Part shown: one piece after another, positions 62,216 to 64,000 of the stretch
Position numbering within the stretch: the first letter of the stretch is position 1
How the letters are laid out: every line of letters starts with the position of its first letter
NCBI GenBank assembly: GCA_026388255.1
Contig: JAPLKC010000043.1
Coordinates: 1-64,000, forward strand
Reading direction: 5' to 3'
Origin: Pseudomonadota bacterium
GTDB taxonomy: Bacteria; Desulfobacterota; Syntrophorhabdia; Syntrophorhabdales; Syntrophorhabdaceae
DNA: 64,000 nucleotides
Position numbers and translations under genes: made by a program
Notes under the pieces: model-generated
What the model saw: only the letters and a program-made list of their open reading frames with translations
What the model was told of the DNA's origin: nothing
Databases searched by the model: none

Positions 62216-62295
62216 CAACGGGCAATATCATACCGGATACGTTGATCTGAAAGGGTTTACAGATCTCTTTTTTACGATTATGTTCCAGCATTTAT

Positions 62296-62883
62296 TCAAA
62301 GATCATATTTTAAGCGATTGCTGCTTTCCGATATCTTGCCTTCAATAAAAAGCTGCTCCATTATTGTCTCAATATCTTTTTCATCCATACGGCCGGAGAA
62401 CGTATTTTTAAGGTGTGTTGCCAGCGATGATTTAGTTCGGGGTCTCCTGGGCGCAGGTATCTTTGAAAGATTTATTACAACTGCATCCGTATGGGTGGAT
62501 TTCGGAGATCCCTGGTCGGAAGACGGCATCTGTGAAAGGTTAACTATACGCTTTACCTTCAAGCCCAAACGATTTGCGTACTGGACTACAGAATCGAAAC
62601 CTTTGTCTTTCGAAAGAAGGTATATCTCTCCTGCTTTTTCTTTTTCCATACTAAGCCTGCCGAGTTCGAAGATCATATGGAAATCGAGATTATTCTTTCC
62701 GTTGCCCTCGATCTTGATCCACCTTAATGAACTGCCAAAGGACTGTGTTGATTCAACAAGCTCAAAGGGTATCTTGTTTTGCGATTTGCCGACAAAGAAC
62801 CAAACCTCTACAATACCTGGGTCTAAGCTGTTCAACGTCAGGCCCTGGACATTTTCATAATCAATCATAAGTATAATTTTCAT
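62296..62883 (-). CDS. PIN/NYN-like nuclease domain protein
   Basis: 195 aa. Begins MKIILMIDYENVQGL with the first acidic metal ligand (Asp8), then GNGKNNLDFHMIFELG and LLSKDKGFDSVVQYANRLG supply the other acidic residues of a PIN-like fold (PIN_7/NYN). A basic C-terminal helical tail (APRRPRTKSS) with a possible winged helix follows. Probably an RNase; target unknown. Convergent with the small lipoprotein gene. Confidence 0.75.
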   Translation of the reverse strand: MKIILMIDYENVQGLTLNSLDPGIVEVWFFVGKSQNKIPFELVESTQSFGSSLRWIKIEGNGKNNLDFHMIFELGRLSMEKEKAGEIYLLSKDKGFDSVVQYANRLGLKVKRIVNLSQMPSSDQGSPKSTHTDAVVINLSKIPAPRRPRTKSSLATHLKNTFSGRMDEKDIETIMEQLFIEGKISESSNRLKYDL

Positions 62884-63210
62884 AGATGCCCCCGTTCAGG
62901 AAAGATTGTATATTATTATCGTTCTCATGTTAATCAAAAAATTAACCTGTCTTAATTATAGCCCCATAGCCTACTGTAATCAACAGAAGAAAAACCTGTG
63001 AAACCAATATTTATAAATAGAAGCAACTCCCTGTATATGTAAAATTATCCGCAGGTATTTCCTTTTTCAATACAAAATAATATTTTTATACGATAACAGT
63101 TTAAACCCATTAATTAATGGTAGTCGATTTAATTAATAATTAACGGCAAATTCATAGAAAATTAACAATAATAATAGAAAATATTAAAAATATTTAATAC
63201 AGGAGGAAAC
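62884..63210. other. AT-rich upstream region of the porin
   Basis: About 330 bases, strongly AT-rich from 62930 on, with runs such as TTAATTAATTAATGG near 63106. It likely holds the porin promoter, but I cannot place -35 and -10 elements reliably. Confidence 0.4.
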
Positions 63211-63249
63211 ATGATTATCAAACCAACAGCAACAAGGAGGAAGAAATGA
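63211..63249 (+). CDS. Twelve-codon leader peptide overlapping the porin start
   Basis: A perfect AGGAGG site five bases before ATG starts a short frame, MIIKPTATRRKK, whose stop TGA overlaps the porin start (AAATGA). The porin's own AAGGAGGAAG site lies inside the last codons of this frame. The pattern suggests translational coupling. Confidence 0.4.
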   Translation: MIIKPTATRRKK

Positions 63250-64000
63250 AAAGATCAGCTATTTTGATAATTGCAGCACTACTCTTAGTGCCTGCAATAT
63301 CCTTCGCAGACAGCGAAATGGCGGTTTTGTTAAAAACACTCCAGAAAAAGGGGATCATCACATCTTCAGAAGCTGAGAGTATTGCGAAAGAAACCAGGGA
63401 GATTGCCGCCAAAGAAGAAGCAAAGGCAAAAGAGGTGTCGGTAGCGAAGAAGGATGAAGCAAAGAAGGCATGGGAAGTACCGGATTTTCTAAAGAATACG
63501 AAATTCAAGGGCGACCTCAGACTGCGTGGTGAACTTTCTGACAGGGCTGAGACATCGTCCGGTACAAGAGAAAGGGCTCGGTATAGACTGAGACTGGGCA
63601 CGGAGACGGCAATAACCGACCAGGTTACAGTAGGCGTTGGTCTTGGCAGTGGAGAATATGCCAGTACTTTAGCCGGTGCAAATGGCAATGCACGCTCCCA
63701 AAATCAGACAATGAGCGATGCCTTTACCAGGAAACCGCTCTGGATAGACTATGCATACGCCAAGTACGAACCAACAAAGTGGTTCTCCATTGTTGGCGGT
63801 AAGTTCAATAACCCTGTATGGCAGCCCTCCGACTTTCTCCTAACCAAGGATATAAACCCTGAAGGTGCTGCGATCAACCTGAGAGGTAGCGTATCTCCCT
63901 ATGTCGATCTCTTTTTTGACGGAGCATTCTATCTTCTTTCAGAAAGAACGTCCGACCCCGATGCCATTATGTATGTGGCCCAGCCCGGTATTAAATTTAA
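63246..64000 (+). CDS. Putative outer-membrane porin (3' end outside window)
   Basis: 251 codons to the window edge with no stop. Signal peptide MKRSAILIIAALLLVPAISFA (cleavage after SFA), then a helical coiled-coil linker rich in Lys and Glu (about 40-80), as in SlyB/porin N-termini. From about residue 88 alternating aromatic strands appear (FKGDLRLRGELSDR, RYRLRLGTETAI, WFSIVGGKFNNPVW), the putative-porin family pattern. Trimeric channel in the outer membrane; substrate unknown. AAGGAGG ribosome site. Confidence 0.85.
   Translation, partial: MKRSAILIIAALLLVPAISFADSEMAVLLKTLQKKGIITSSEAESIAKETREIAAKEEAKAKEVSVAKKDEAKKAWEVPDFLKNTKFKGDLRLRGELSDRAETSSGTRERARYRLRLGTETAITDQVTVGVGLGSGEYASTLAGANGNARSQNQTMSDAFTRKPLWIDYAYAKYEPTKWFSIVGGKFNNPVWQPSDFLLTKDINPEGAAINLRGSVSPYVDLFFDGAFYLLSERTSDPDAIMYVAQPGIKF

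Overview
The window looks like one contig of an anaerobic, Gram-negative bacterium, most likely of the Desulfobacterota (old Deltaproteobacteria) and perhaps a Syntrophorhabdus-like aromatic degrader. This is an inference from gene content: a Rex redox repressor, a flavin reductase-rubredoxin fusion, a tRNA for selenocysteine next to a selenium-trait gene (yedF), a Mo/W-bis-MGD oxidoreductase with a Fe-S partner, many hybrid PAS histidine kinases, a sigma-54 activator and an outer-membrane porin. No rRNA or ribosomal protein gene is present to fix the taxonomy. The first ~215 bases are a very GC-rich piece of an actinobacterial-type dGTPase gene fused mid-codon to an efflux pump gene, most simply an assembly chimera.

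Layout. 0.2-4.1 kb: 3' half of an RND metal-efflux pump, small proteins and a zinc alcohol dehydrogenase. 4.1-12.7 kb: a hybrid histidine kinase, purC, high-molecular-weight rubredoxin, a K+ channel, a GAF/HD-GYP phosphodiesterase, a nitroreductase and a DegT aminotransferase. 12.8 kb: selC (tRNA-Sec) followed by one copy of a dispersed inverted repeat. 13.3-27.7 kb, all on the minus strand: a catabolic island. A sigma-54 activator (25.6-27.7) stands upstream of a good -24/-12 promoter. That promoter leads into a branched-chain-amino-acid-type ABC transporter (livKHM, livGF), an HMGL-like aldolase/lyase, a molybdopterin oxidoreductase with an N-terminal zinc-ribbon-like extension, its 4Fe-4S subunit, a remnant of a fumarylacetoacetate hydrolase, a cyclase-family hydrolase and a two-subunit CoA-transferase. 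Together these look like uptake plus anaerobic oxidation, ring or C-C cleavage and CoA activation of an unknown organic acid.

27.8-34.5 kb holds gene debris (an HD-GYP fragment, a HicB antitoxin fragment), a 27-bp tandem repeat bounded by perfect inverted ends that resembles collapsed insertion-sequence termini, an MBL hydrolase, a secreted serine hydrolase, radC and another hybrid kinase. 34.5-42.4 kb: housekeeping and redox genes (hpt, a flavodoxin, an isochorismatase-like hydrolase, chrA), two tandem aminotransferases behind a probable antiterminator/terminator leader, then bioD, a DUF350-like protein and rex. 42.7-49.6 kb: tRNA-Ala, a tight galT-glgA-histidine kinase-response regulator operon, rhomboid plus radical SAM, and tRNA-Leu. 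50-53.6 kb: mtgA, an ABC-F ATPase, and yedF with its DUF3343 partner. 53.6-58.4 kb: a possible defence locus pairing a DprA-like protein with a RecQ helicase fused to a phosphoribosyltransferase, next to a ParB-like gene bounded by heptad repeats. 58.6-64 kb: a diguanylate cyclase, a J-domain/M50 protease fusion, an SDR, two very small genes, a PIN/NYN-like protein and the start of a porin preceded by a 12-codon leader.

Functions come from reading motifs by eye. No database search was run, so substrate specificities and the defence assignment are hypotheses.
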